From the NCBI GenBank assembly GCA_031841125.1, contig CM063106.1, positions 10,602,001-10,666,000 of the forward strand: a DNA stretch of 64,000 nt. Reading direction: 5' to 3'. Below the pieces are notes generated by a model. The model ran no database searches, was not told the origin of the DNA, and saw nothing but the letters and a program-made list of their open reading frames with translations. Position numbers and translations under genes: made by a program. This document shows positions 23,570 to 35,995 of this stretch, in pieces. The first letter of the stretch is position 1. Each line of letters opens with the position of its first letter. The stretch is from Acanthococcus lagerstroemiae. Its lineage: Eukaryota > Arthropoda > Insecta > Hemiptera > Eriococcidae.

Positions 23570-24100
23570 TGCTCTAGAATGGTACTGCAGGTTGCAACAT
23601 TCGAAAATATGTAATCATAATTGACCATTGAGAATGGTTCTGCAGGGAGCAACATTTCAAAAATATGTAATCTTAATTGACCATTTTGTGATTGCTGGAA
23701 TTTCGATCCTTCGCTTAATCTATCCGGCTAAATCAATGCAGGTGGCAATATTCGAAAACATTGAAGAGTATAGAATCAAAATTCGCATTTGCCGTTTTAC
23801 TTCAAGGGCGCAAATAGGCAAAATATTGTACACGAGTGCAGGGATATCTTTGCTGCGCCTGTGAATGTGCGATATGTATAATGTACTGCAGCAAAGATAT
23901 TCCTGCACCCGTGTACAGTATTTTGCCTATTTGCGCCCTTGAAGTAAAATGGCAAATGCGAGTGTTGATTCTTTACCCTTCAATTGACCATTGAGAATGG
24001 TTCGGCAGGTAGCAACATTTCAAAAATATGTAATCTCAATTGACCATTTTGTGATAGGTGCTGGAATTTCGATCATTCGCTTAATCTGTCCGATTAAATC
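23570..24100. repeat. Direct repeats flanking a long hairpin
   Basis: The block AGAATGGTTCTGCAGG-AGCAACATTTC-AAAATATGTAATC-TAATTGACCATT occurs at about 23576 (short), 23630 and 23993; the last two extend about 100 bases to CGCTTAATCT.TCCG. Between the second and third lies the hairpin 23772-23972. Confidence 0.8.
23772..23972. repeat. Inverted repeat, 85-bp arms, 31-bp loop
   Basis: Arms 23772-23856 and 23888-23972 are reverse complements at 79 of 85 positions by my count, with no gaps. The arms include CTTCAAGGGCGCAAATAGGC. Transcribed on either strand it would form one long hairpin. Confidence 0.88.
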
Positions 24101-25284
24101 AAGAATGAGCGGAAAGGCTATGTCTTTCACCTCAGTGTCTGAGCTGCCCTAGCTAAGCAAGGAGCCCCTGATTAAGTAATCAAGGTACTTCAAAACACGT
24201 ATCAAAACTCAAAAGCAGTACAGGGTGTCCGAACTTCGTTCAAGAATCCTCTAGGTGCGCATAGTACTCGATAAAACGGGAAAAAGTCAAGTACGAAGAG
24301 TTGCCTGCGAGCAAATTGAAGGGGTCATGCCGCACAGTGTTGGCACTCGGGGGTTTTTGAAAGCGCTAAATTCATTTTCCATGAAATTTTCAGTCTAAAC
24401 CCAAAAGGGGCGTCAAAGGAGGAGGGGCATAACTGAAAATTCAGAAAACTACCGTGTGACGTATCAAAATATATGTTTCGAATCTCCTGAATACGATTTT
24501 TACATTATTTTAGCCGTAAACCGTAAGGGGGTTCAGGAGAGGAGGAGCAAAGCTGTAAATTCGGAAAATTCAACGTGTGTAAAATAGTAGTGTTAATAAC
24601 ACTTATATAGCGTTTTCTCACAAAGTTGCGGAAAGTTGCAAAAGTATGAAAAGTTCCTAAAAGCACACAGAAATTTTTGTAGAGCTAAAAGTTGTGAACA
24701 TTAGATAACATAAACGTACTTATTTCAAACATCAAACGCATTTAAACCAAAAAACAAACCTGAATTCTGATTCACTATAAAGAATACTTCAGAAAAACAC
24801 ATTCATTAAACCACACAATATCACAACAGTAAGACATGGGTTAAAACATGTGCATGAAACTGCAAAAACGTCTCATGGTTAACTCCGCCCATTTGACAAC
24901 GTTTGATACCTACCCTAGAAGACTGGAGCCAAGGCAGCTGGTATAGATGAAAGCAGTTGCTTTGAGGGTTGTAGAACAATACCTGCCTAGTTGTTTATCA
25001 GTTTATCGTAGTTCATTTTTTGACTTTTGTCCAGCTAGATTTTCTGAGGATCCACTGTGCGCCGGCTTGAAGATTACAAAAATATACAATAAATTTTCAA
25101 GACGACGTTATAAATAATCTGACTATGGGGGCTAGTAGTACGGCTTCGACGAAAAAAATCTTAGTACGGTTTATTGTCTGTTCTTAAAATTGAAGGCGCT
25201 AGAAAACGTTTAAAGTTGAGAAAATTTCATTTTTCGTTAAATGGTCAAAAAGCCCATTTTTCAGCCTAACCCTAGGTAAATAAT
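24101..25284. other. Unassigned stretch with partial repeat ends
   Basis: CAGGGTGTCCGAAC at 24222 looks like a single TIR end. Two diverged copies of a GGGG..TCA.AGGAGGAG.GGCA segment lie about 110-120 bp apart (near 24405 and 24525). No coding motif. Confidence 0.3.
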
Positions 25285-25289
25285 TAATA

Positions 25290-25660
25290 CAAGGTGTCTA
25301 CAGGTTTGGAAAATTTGGAAAAAGTCAGGAATTTGAAAAGTAGGTCAGGAAGTTTGTAAATAGTCAGGAAATTTAACAATATTTTTAAGAAGTTTGGAAA
25401 AAAACAAAGAATGAGCTCACAGAAAATTTTTTTCGTTGTTTAATTTTACTTCAGCACTCCCTGGAGTCGTATTCTACAAATAAAATGCTTTCACCCAAAA
25501 ATCAGCTTCAAATTTCAGTTCATTTTAACCATAGCGTCTAGTACTATAAACATAAATAATATATACTGTCTATACTGTACGAGTAAAGGCTTAAAGAAGA
25601 GTAAAAAAAAGTTTGGAAAAAGTCAGAAATTTATATTTTTCCATTCTTGTAGACACCGTG
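25290..25660. mobile_element. MITE family A copy 1, 371 bp, 5-bp TSD TAATA
   Basis: Ends CAAGGTGTCTACAGG and (inverted) CACGGTGTCTACAAG. TAATA on both sides (25285-25289, 25661-25665). Interior rich in AAGTCAGGAA/TTTGGAAA words; the right portion ends TTTTTCCATTCTTG before the TIR. Copies 2 and 3 at 40482 and 53787 align along the whole length. Confidence 0.88.
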
Positions 25661-25871
25661 TAATAGTTTGAGAGCTATTGTGACTATGGAAACTTGTTGA
25701 ACGTATCTAGGAGATGAAAAAATTATACGACCATCTTCGCCGTATTTTGAATTTTTAAAAAGTTATCCTGCATTGAGTAAAATCAAAAGTCCCGATTTTT
25801 TAATTTTTTAGGTAGGTACTTTTGGCAGAAAAAATATAAGAAAATTAAAAAAAAAAAAATAGGTATTCTTA

Positions 25872-26213
25872 TTATCGAGCTACGGAGCTACACTCTCGGG
25901 CTTTGGGCTCGGAAAAGGTTGTTGCCTGTGTGTCGCGGAGGTATCCAGCAGCGGAAAGGTAGGCGAGGGTGTTGTTTATGTGCTTGTGGGAGTTGGAGAG
26001 GGCCAAAATTCGACTATGGAGGACGTGGTGAGAGTTACGAAAGCAGGTGAGAGAGGGGCATGAGAAGAGGTGGTCCACGGTGAGAGGGTCTTCATCTTCA
26101 CAGTGTGGGCAGTTGAGGGGATACAGGTTAGTGAAAAGATGCGTATGTGTGAGGTGTACATATCCAATCCTTAGGCGGGTGATGATAACTTCCTCACTGC
26201 GATTTACTTTCAT
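25872..26213 (-). pseudogene. LINE ORF2 C-terminal fragment (jockey/I-type zinc-binding end)
   Basis: Open minus-strand frame with RLRIGYVHLTHTHLF, CPHCEDEDPLTVDHLFSCPS and LTCFRNSHH. The RLRiGH..LTH...L and C-x2-C...H...C pattern is the C-terminus of jockey/R1-type LINE polymerases. Truncated at both ends; the T/A-rich run near 25850 is not an obvious tail in this orientation. Confidence 0.7.
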
Positions 26214-27187
26214 ACTGTGAAGTATGTAAACAAGGTGCTAATTGTTGAGTGAAATTTTGTAAGGCTGTCATTCTCAATGATCAGCGTAAAGTGTAGAACC
26301 ACTTGATATAATTGGAACACTCTTGAGAATGCACCGATAAAGTTCATCTACCTTATTTATCATTCAGTTTTGAAAAAACTTATCAACCGAGGATATTTCT
26401 GTACATTGCGGCAGCCCAGCACTGGAAAAAACTAAATATTTCCTAAAACTATTGCATATTTTATAATCTACACTCTAGAGGAGGTAATAACCTACACTTG
26501 TTCTGAAAAATTTTCTTAGTGTCTTGAAGAGCTATAATCAAGCTTCTAAGAGTCATAGAAAGTCAGAAATAAGTTTTGAACAGTTCTAGTGAGTCTTAAA
26601 TGAGTTCCAGGAAGCGTTAAAGAGTTTTAAGAGTCTACAAGATATGAGCATTGAAGATTGAATAATCTCAACTGGTCTCGAGAATTGCTCCCCCTACCTC
26701 GGTAAAGATAAAATGAATGTGAAATTTACTATCGTGAAATTCAACTGTATGAAATTTTGTAAAATTTTTCTGATTCATGATGAAAATAAAAAATAAAAAT
26801 GATAAAAGTCAAGTCGTTATCAGAAACTTTCATCAGTAACCCTTTAACATGCGCATTATATATGGTACTTTTTTTATCATTGAGTCTGATGTCATAAACT
26901 CTGCAAAATGATACCCATATCAGTTTTGGAAAAAAAGTCTTGGGTGGTCGCGGAAAAGTAACGGAAAATCACGAATTTTAATTTTGTTGATCCGGTGGAC
27001 ACCTGGCGTATTCTGGATTCACTTCCATCTACGCTTACTTCAGAATGGTGGATGCGAATGACACGGAACTAACATGACGTCTTGCGATCAAGTTGCGCAC
27101 AGCTGCCCACTCCCCCGCATTCAAAATATGGAACGTGCAGGTATTTGGTCATCGCTGTTCCTTAACTTCCGGTTTTATTTCTTTCAG
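26214..27187. other. Sequence before the first WW exon
   Basis: Contains a short word-repeat stretch at 26510-26650 (GAGTCTTAAATGAG type). Otherwise AT-rich without features until the pyrimidine tract and acceptor at 27180-27187. Confidence 0.4.
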
Positions 27188-27376
27188 GTGGAATGCCGTA
27201 TTCATTACCCGATCAGAGGCAGTTCGCCGCCAGTTCCGGAAAAAAGTCAGAAACCGACGCGTGAGCTGTTCGCCGGTTGGTGCGAGTACGCCTTCACCGA
27301 TGATCGAACTTTCTTTTACAATTCGAAAACCGGTGAAAAGAGTTGGAAGCCACCTCGTCGCCGATGTAACACCGAC
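27188..27376 (+). CDS. Exon with first WW domain
   Basis: Sixty-three codons, phase 0 at both ends. The acceptor is a pyrimidine tract ending TTTCAG and the donor is GTACGT. A Pro/Ser/Lys-rich start is followed by a WW domain: first Trp in the AGWCEY segment, the central aromatic triplet FFYN, and second Trp in SWKPPRR. Both signature tryptophans and the C-terminal prolines are present, so the domain should fold and bind Pro-rich ligands. GC content is higher than in the flanks, as in the other exons. The open frame continues upstream past the acceptor, but with no coding character. Confidence 0.78.
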
Positions 27377-30300
27377 GTACGTATATCGACGCTATACTAG
27401 CTACTAAATTTAGTCCTCTATGTACAATATCGTTCTTCAATTATCGCCCGTCTATTATTTCGACGCCCTTGTACGTGCTCTGAATGAAGAACAAATTTCC
27501 GACACAAATAAACAGTTGACTCTACTTAGTTCTTCAACCTCGATACCTGAAATACTTTAGGTGAATGGACTGTTCGTAGATATCGTTGGTTACTCCTCTT
27601 CCTTTTAAATCTCCCTGTTGAATGGTGCAATCACAGGAAGACATTACAATAACTTTTTTTAACTGGTTCAGTCACACGTGACCCATCGTATTTTTTTAAC
27701 AGGTTAAATCACATGTGACCCGTCACGGAAACAAAAATCCTTAGTGTCCTCACAAAAAATCCATGTTTACATTTTTCCGCAATCTCGTAGCATTGACGAG
27801 ATATGCAGATCAAATTTTAAGTCATGTCAACAGTGAGCTGGTGATTGTCTACATCGAATCTGCGGCATGTTTACTATGGTGCTAGTTAAATGAACCCTGT
27901 TTTTTTTTTGTGCTAAGGTGTCCCTTGATACATTTGTTGTTGTTAGGACCCACACTGGACATGTATTCTTGAAAAGTTGTTACACGATGTTATGATAACA
28001 ACCGTTGTTATGAGTTGTTATCAACGTGGTAAAGTTTGAGGTTGTTATTGGTTGTTACGAGATGTTAAGTCAATGCGTATTCTTGAAAACCTTTTTTAAC
28101 ATCAAGTTATCACACTTGTTGTTATTTATTATTATTTTATTTATAATAAGAATTTCCTACGCCGGTCAGTAACATTCTAATAAACTGTGTGAAAGTAGAA
28201 GTGAAACAGCGAATTTCAAGTTGTTTAATTTTGAGTAAAATGTCGGCATCATTTAAAATATTAATATTATAAGCAGCAATAGGTGGAAACGCCATCCCTC
28301 TTACATTTAAATATGAGCCAAGAAATATTTTCTAACTTAAGTACAAGCTGATAAAGTGATAACTTATATTTATGATGCCGTCAAATTTGATAAGGAAAGT
28401 GTATTAACATCTCATAACCACCGTTTACACCTAGTCCCGAGGAGGTGTTATATAACACTCAATAACTCGAGTTAACAAGCCATAGCAACTCGTAACAACG
28501 ATTCAAGAATATCCCTCTCATTTTCCATAACAAGTCATAACAACGGTTGTTATCATAACATCGCATAACAACTTTTCAAGAATACATGTCCTGGGCGAAA
28601 TGCTGGTTTTAGGCGGCCGAAACTCCATAAAATGACGCGAGCCAAATTTACATAAATGGTGGAAATAATTACTCTTCAATATCAGATGACCTAAAAACAG
28701 TATAACTTATCTCCCCAAAAATATTATTTGAATGCAGAGCTGGATATCAATTTGAACATTTCAAAATTTAAGTACACTGTTTTAAAAGATGATGAAATGA
28801 AGGGTAGTTTCAAATGACGATACTGAAGCCAGAACTTGACGTAGAATTATTTTAATGCTTTTATTTTTATTCCTTGATAAATACAGTTCAATTTGAATGC
28901 GTTCGTTGTCAAAGAAACTTCACGTTTCTAACCTCAAAATAAATTTCAAGTTCAACATTACTGTCCATGGTACCCTACCAAATACCTTTCCTGTATGGAC
29001 TGGAAAAATCCTGATCCAACTTGATCCAAAAATATACTAAATGAGTTTTATTCTTTGAACATTCATCAAACAATCCTACCATCATTCAACTGCGACCGCT
29101 TGCGACCTTCAGAGAAAACGAGGAAATAATGATGAACGATGTAGAACGCAGAAAGACCCTCTATATTAAAACCCTCCTAGTGTGTCAGAATATCAATTTT
29201 CACTTTTTGGGTGTTTGGGAATGCAGGATACGTTTCATTTCACGTGGGACTTGTCCCATTTTATGAGAAGTTATAAAACGCTCCAAAAACATATCTATGT
29301 TAAAACCCTCCCAGTGGAGCGAACTGTGGTTTTTGCGTTCAAACCGAACTGAATAGTTAGTGTGAACATAACTCAATTATTTGCCGCGAGTTCCGAGTCA
29401 CTCGTTCCGAGTGGATTGGGGTACCGAGCACGAGAAGATTCAAGGAACCATAAGGAGGAGGAGGGAATACTTTGACGACAAGTCTACAGGAAACCGGTTT
29501 TGACACACCTAGGTGGATTTTAATATATGTAGAGGGTCACGCATGTGACGTGCGCTGTGGTGTTATGCGCGTATCCAGTGTATTGTGCAGGGACGTACCA
29601 ATCCAGGGGGGCATACTCCCCCCCCAGGAATTTTTACCTCGGCAGTTAGCAGTTGGAAAAATTCACCATTTCAGTCCGGCAGAGTTGGAAAAATCCAAAG
29701 AGTCAAAAAGATTTTTTTTTGCTTTGATACTTGGGAATTGAGTTTTGAGTTGAGTCAGTTAGAGCTCTCACAATCCCCCCCCCCCCTCTCAGGAAAAACT
29801 CTACGGTACGTCCCTGGTATTGTGGTATCACGGATGTCACTACTTGGGTTTCCTCTTATCAACTTGGCAAAACTGGGGTCTAGGTTCTCAGTTCTTGTTA
29901 TTTGTTCATTTCACCTTTCGTATTTGATTCTATTTACCTTGGATTAGAAGATTTGTGCGTTCTTTCTGATTAAATGTAAATAAGAAAATTTCCTCAAGAC
30001 TTAGTTTTTAGTTCTGGTTTTGTTTTGATTTTTATTGAAAGTTGCTTGAACCCTAACAGTTCTAGTTCCGCCCTTTGTTTTGTAAATAGAACGAAACTAA
30101 TATATTTTTGAAGGGTATTGGTTTGCCTACTCAAAGTAGTCAAGGTGAAAAAATATTCTTTAATCATTTAAATTTTTTTTTTAATGATTACCTTCTCAGT
30201 TTTTGCTTCAGTTTTAATTTTAAAACAATCTTTCAAATTTGTACAGCTATATTATGAGATGTTGATCTAAACATTATGCTGCAAATTATAGTCCTGTTTG

Positions 30301-33300
30301 TATTTTATGGTCAAATTCATGCTTGTTTTTACTGATTCATCTAACGCTATATTCCTGCTCAAGTTTTAAAGTGTACAAGTTGTTATTTAGTCTAAAATGA
30401 TCGTATCAAACATACCTATTTTCCCTCGTAGCTAAGATTTTGGCAATCGTTTGATAAATCAAGTAATATTGATCATAAGGAAGTAAAGCTGTACAAAAAA
30501 ATTATTCGTGGCACCCCCTGTATATTACTTGTGAAGAGGACCAAGAGGACACCCTGTATATAGGGAATGACCACTGGAAGGAAAGGAAGTGTTTCTACGT
30601 ACAAGTTAATGTAAAATTTTGACCTGGAACCAAGCAAACATTGGAAAAACAATGTAGCTAGGTTTTGGCCGCCTAGATTCACGATTTCGCCCAGTGTGGG
30701 ACCTAAGGAATAGTTTGAGAAATGTGACTAACCCCGGACCCCATGTGGAGCCCCTAGGGAGTCATGAGTGTTCCCTTCCTTAGTTTTTCTTCAATAACTT
30801 TTCAACCGTAAGCAGAGGTGTCATTGGATTTTTTCGGGGAGGGGGGGAGGGTAATTTTTTTAGTAGTGTTGACCTACATTCATTGGCGTTGTTGGATTTT
30901 TAAGGGAGGGGTGTAGTATGTTGTATCAAAGTGTTGTCTAAGTCATTTATTTTCAGTCATGGCCATTTAAAAATTTGAGAATCATCAAATTATACCTTGA
31001 AAGAGAAAACAAAGAATTTAGAATTGGAAAATTCCATTATAATGACCATCAGGGCTGCAATTTTTATGCGAATGCATATTTTTATCTGTGGCGTATAGGT
31101 GTATGTTTCAAAAGATCTTCACGAATCACAGAATTCTGAGTCAAATGAGAGCAACACTTCATCCTGCATATTTCGCATATTTTGGCATTTACCGCGTATT
31201 TTACACCAATTCTGCTTCTTTTTCATCCCCCCCCCCCAAAAAAAAAAGTCATTTTTTAGTTCTGAGAATGATTAAATTCTGTTAGTCGTTCTCCATTTTT
31301 GTTTTTAATTCCTAAACAATATTTATGTACCTAAGATTCCCGACCCTCCCTCGTTTCTGCCAATTTTCGCCGCATTCCAGTCCCCATTATCATTGTATAA
31401 TATTCTTTGTTTTGCTTCAAAAGCTCTTACAGCTTTGCATAGAACTCCTCCCTTTCCACTTCCTTAACCTCCATTGTCGGGGCATATATCTGGACTATCA
31501 GTGCATTGACTTTTTCTTTCACTGAGAGTATGAGGTAACGAATCCGTTCAGAGACGACTCCTCCAATTTCTTTGATTTTTGTCATTATTGGTTTTCGGAT
31601 ATAAAACCCCACTCGCCTGAACCTTCTTGTCTCTCGTCTTGGGAATATAATAATATTTTAATACCAATATCTACTGCGGTAATTTGCTTTCAATAAATGT
31701 TCTTTCGAAGGGGTACACCCATGGATGGGCAGTGGCGGATTTTACTTTTCTAACTATAGTGAGTATTTTTTCAAATTTAACATGAATTTCGTAATGTGGA
31801 CCAAACCTCCATGGTGGTGATGAAAGAGGGGGGGGGTGAAAAAATTTTTTTTATTAAAAAAAACAAGGCTCATTGGCCTAAACATCAAAACAAAATACTC
31901 TTATCAAACAATTACAGAGATAGAAACACGTTTAAAAAAATTTTCATCTAAAAAAGACTTATCCCCCCCTCCCCTCCATAATTCCCAAATAGCGTGCAAT
32001 TAAAATTAAGGTTAGATCCTGCTGCATTTGTAACTCGCTAGGGATAAATCAATTAAGCGCCCTCGCATTCGTGCATATACCACCATTCATACACACATGG
32101 TGTGCGTGAAAACGGTCATCGGCGAATTTCGCCGATGTGTGCCATTTTAGGGTTAAAATATTTTGGAATGATTTTTTTTTTGCGCTTCATTTCCTCAAAA
32201 TACTAGTTTGTTTATCAGTATGTATGTTTGTGTCAAATTCTTTCATTCATCATAAGTCAAACCTATGTGCTTAATGTGTAGTACTTGTATCCTATGGGAC
32301 CTATTCGTCGTAACTTGCAGGTACTTGGAACAAAGAAAAGGTCAACAACACTGCTTATTCCAATGTTGTCTATAGTCTTTTTACGTGCATTTCATTTTAT
32401 TTTATTTTTTGTTTTTTAAATTTCATTTCCACCATTTGATAAGGTCATATTTATGTACTTCTTAATGGGACATGTCGCTAGCAGCATAGCTTTTTAGCAC
32501 TATTTGACAGAGGGGTTGCACCCAAATTCTGAAATTTAGCACTCAAGAATACCATATTAAAACAATTTTTCTGTACAGGTTTCACTTTTCCTTTTTTGCT
32601 ATATCATGTTTGTGTTAGCAACGTGGAGCTGTTCGTAGCGAAAACATATTAACACACATTGCGCTTGTTTTTGAATTGAACCTTATCAAATGAATCACTA
32701 CTTAGTACTTACCTATGATCACTGACAAATGTACAAGTCTGGTCACTACTTTCCTAAACCAAGATAGCAAAAAGTCTGTACAATGCAAACTAAAACGCGC
32801 GCGTTATGAGTACAGAATTAAAAAATAATTAAGTTAAAAGTTTAAAAACAAAAAAAAAATAATTATATTAATTTAAATTAATTAATATTAATTATAAAAA
32901 ATAAATTTAAAATATTAATTAATAATTTAAATAATATTTTAATAATTTAATTTAAAAAAAAAACAACAAAAATAAAAAAAACAAAAAAAAACAATATTTT
33001 TTTAAAAAAATACAGGGAAGCTAACGTATATATATATGTATATATATATATTTCTGACTTCGAAAAATTCCTACGATTGCAGTTTTGATATAGAAAAATG
33101 ATAATGTTCCAAGTGTGCTGCACTAGAAATCATGTGTTCCTGAATATTGTAGGTTGCTGTTAGGTACTGCCTATTGACTTCAGTGTGTGTAACTTCCTTC
33201 ATATACCATCCTCCAAAATGAAACAGAATGTTTGAGACCATTTTAGCGAGAAAAAAGGATATGTATTCAAACGTCAGATTCGAATTTAACGCCAAAATTT

Positions 33301-35960
33301 GACCAAGTATTACGTATCTTCAATTTTTCACCGATTCGTAGTCTAGAAATGAGCTTAAAAACACCCAAAATGGTCTCTTTTACCGTTTCAAAAGTCTCTT
33401 ACAAGGAAACTATGCTCAATGGAGCATTCCTGCTTCTAGATTTGGATTCAATGTGGCAAAACGACTGAGGAACGCTTGAATGAATGTTAGAATGTTTTAG
33501 TTCTTCAGTGCTCCACTTGTTATTTGAGTTATTTTCGAGGGTTTTCAACTGAAAATATTTTAAGACCTTTGAACAAATGAAGAAAAAACTGTTTAATGTA
33601 ATAAGTTATTAACTTCTGAAAATTTCAAAGTATCAGGAGGGCCTTCAGTTTCCTTATGGTTACATTCCTGGTAAGGAACTATACAATTTTCTGCCCTCAT
33701 TAGCATACTCAAGCAGTCTTCTTCGTCTTACAACGTGTCGTGTGTGATACTTGTTATCTAAATTAAGTAAGTACATTTATTCATTGGACGTAATGAAAAT
33801 CGCGTATTTCAAATGTGTTGTACAGGATAAAGGTAGCAGATACAATGGCAGTACCAGTAACCTATACTCGGGCAGTTCCAGTCCTTTCGCCGAGACCGAC
33901 GAAAATATAATCGGTCAGGATACTTCGGATATCATCATACCACCCGGCTGGCGTTTGGAAACGGATTTGGAAAACAGCTGTCAGTGTTACATCAATATCG
34001 TGACGGGTGCCAAAGTAAGTGAATAGCTAGATCCAGTTTTTTCTTTCGATTAGTACCTCTATCTTTAAAACTGTCGAGAATTTTTTCTCTCCCCCCCCCC
34101 GACATAGATAGATGTCGTATAAGCATGAAATCTGCTTAAAAATATGAAGATCATTTTTTAGATAGAGCCCACCCATCAGACCGTCTATTCGTTGATCCAT
34201 AATTTTGGAAAAAGAGAAAATCAAAATCACAATTAGCCTCGTACGTGTATTGCTTGAAACCTAAGTACAAAAATTGAAGCTCTTTGGATTCTTCACATAT
34301 ATTCTCTAAACCAAATAACAGAAAAAGTTAACGAATATAAATTGGATTCCCACAACAAATTGTGGGAAGCTTTCGATAACCAGGGTACGCCAGTAGAAAT
34401 AATAAACCTTTTACAAAGTACATGTATGAGAGAGCAGAGGGCTATATCAATCTAGATCAAGTAGGAGACAAGTTCGAAGTTCAAAAAGGTGTAATACAGG
34501 GCGACCCCTTATCACCCAACCTATTTATTGCAGTATTAGAAGAAATATTTCGAAAAATTAATTGGGATGAAAAGGAAATTAGGGTGGATAGTGAATACTT
34601 GAACAATCTTAGATTCGCAAATGACGTTGTACTTATAAGCGAAAATGTAAGGGAATTGGAATAGATGGCTAATGGCCTAAAAGAGAAAAAGGAAACCGTT
34701 GGATTAAGCACTAACCAAAGCAAAACAAAACTGATATCAGCCGATGGGAAAGGTATATTAAAAGTTGGGGTTACAGAAATTGAAAAGGTGACAGAATACG
34801 AATATTTGGGACAAATAATAACTCTAGACAACAAGATGAACAAAGAATTAAATAAGCAAATTAAAAAATCATGGAAGAGTTTTTGGTCGTTTGAAACAAT
34901 TTTAAATTGTAAACTGTCCCTAAAAACGAAGATTCAAGTTTTGGAAAAATATGTCTTCCCAAGTTTGGGATATGGTTCTCAAACATGGACACCAAATAAT
35001 AGTGTAAGAGTAACACAAAACAGTATGCTTCGAAGTATTTTGAAAGTAAAATTAAAAGATGAAACAAATCTCCAGAAAATTTATAAAATCACTATTGCTA
35101 AAAATCTGATTAGACAAATTAAAAAATCAAAATTCAAATATGCGGGTCATTGGGCAAGAAAAGTAAAGGATAAATGGTGTAAAAACACAACAGATTGGAC
35201 GCCCTGGCTATCCTCTTCTTGCGTGCTCATGGTACTTACCGCCTCATGGTGAGCCTGGGAACGGGCTGATTTTTTTTTTTTAATAGTAGTTATATTTTCC
35301 CAGCTTGTGAAATACTGCGGGCCGGCACGAGCGAAGCGAGTGACGACGAGGGTTGGACCGCGAAGTGGCCAGGGGGGGTGAAGCCCCCTAGTTGTACCGA
35401 AAATCTTCAGAAAAAAACCTTCGATTATTTCCAAGGAATTTCATGAAAAATATTCGGGACGATTCCTTTAATTTTCAAAGATGTTTTCCGACGAACGTTA
35501 TCGAACATATTATTAAGTGGAAATTTCTGATCTTTTTCAATGAATTTTATCGGAGATCATTGAGAAACATTATCCGATGATTTCAGGGAAACTTTGTGAG
35601 AAATTTTAGAAAAACTCTGCAATTATTCCAAAGGATTTTATCGGAAATTATTGAGAAGTACCTTTGAAGGTTTTCATCAGAAAAATATTTCTATGATTTC
35701 TAGATATTTTCATCGGAATTTTTTGGGATTAATACTTCAATAATCTCAGAAGAATTTCATCAGAAATGTTCAGGGAAAATCTCCGATGATTTCTACACAA
35801 TAATTTCATTAGAATAATTTTCTATGAGATTCTTCGGAAATTATCGGAGTAGTTTCCAAAATTTCCGATGCAACTCTTTAAAAATTATCGGAAAATTTTC
35901 CGAAGATTTTCGAGGAAATTCTTTGGGAAACACTGAACGTACTCGCTCTAGCGGTACACG

Positions 35961-35995
<35 letters not shown>

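Larger units (their letters stand above)
27943..30706. mobile_element. Outer inverted-repeat element, about 2.8 kb including insertions
   Basis: The left arm (TTAGGACCCACACT, then after an insertion GGGCGAAAT ... TAGGCGGCCGAAAC) matches in inverse the right arm 30655-30706 (TTAGGTCCCACACTGGGC and onward to GGCGGCCAAAAC). The flanks are TTA/TAA-like, but a TSD is not proven. No long reading frame inside; it holds a palindromic MITE (27957-28591) and a hAT MITE (29588-29816). Confidence 0.6.

Noticed and set aside
6554..27187. SH3-domain exon of the host gene
   Set aside because: No frame with the ALYDY / WW / P..Y SH3 pattern was found by eye; it may be outside the window or too diverged.
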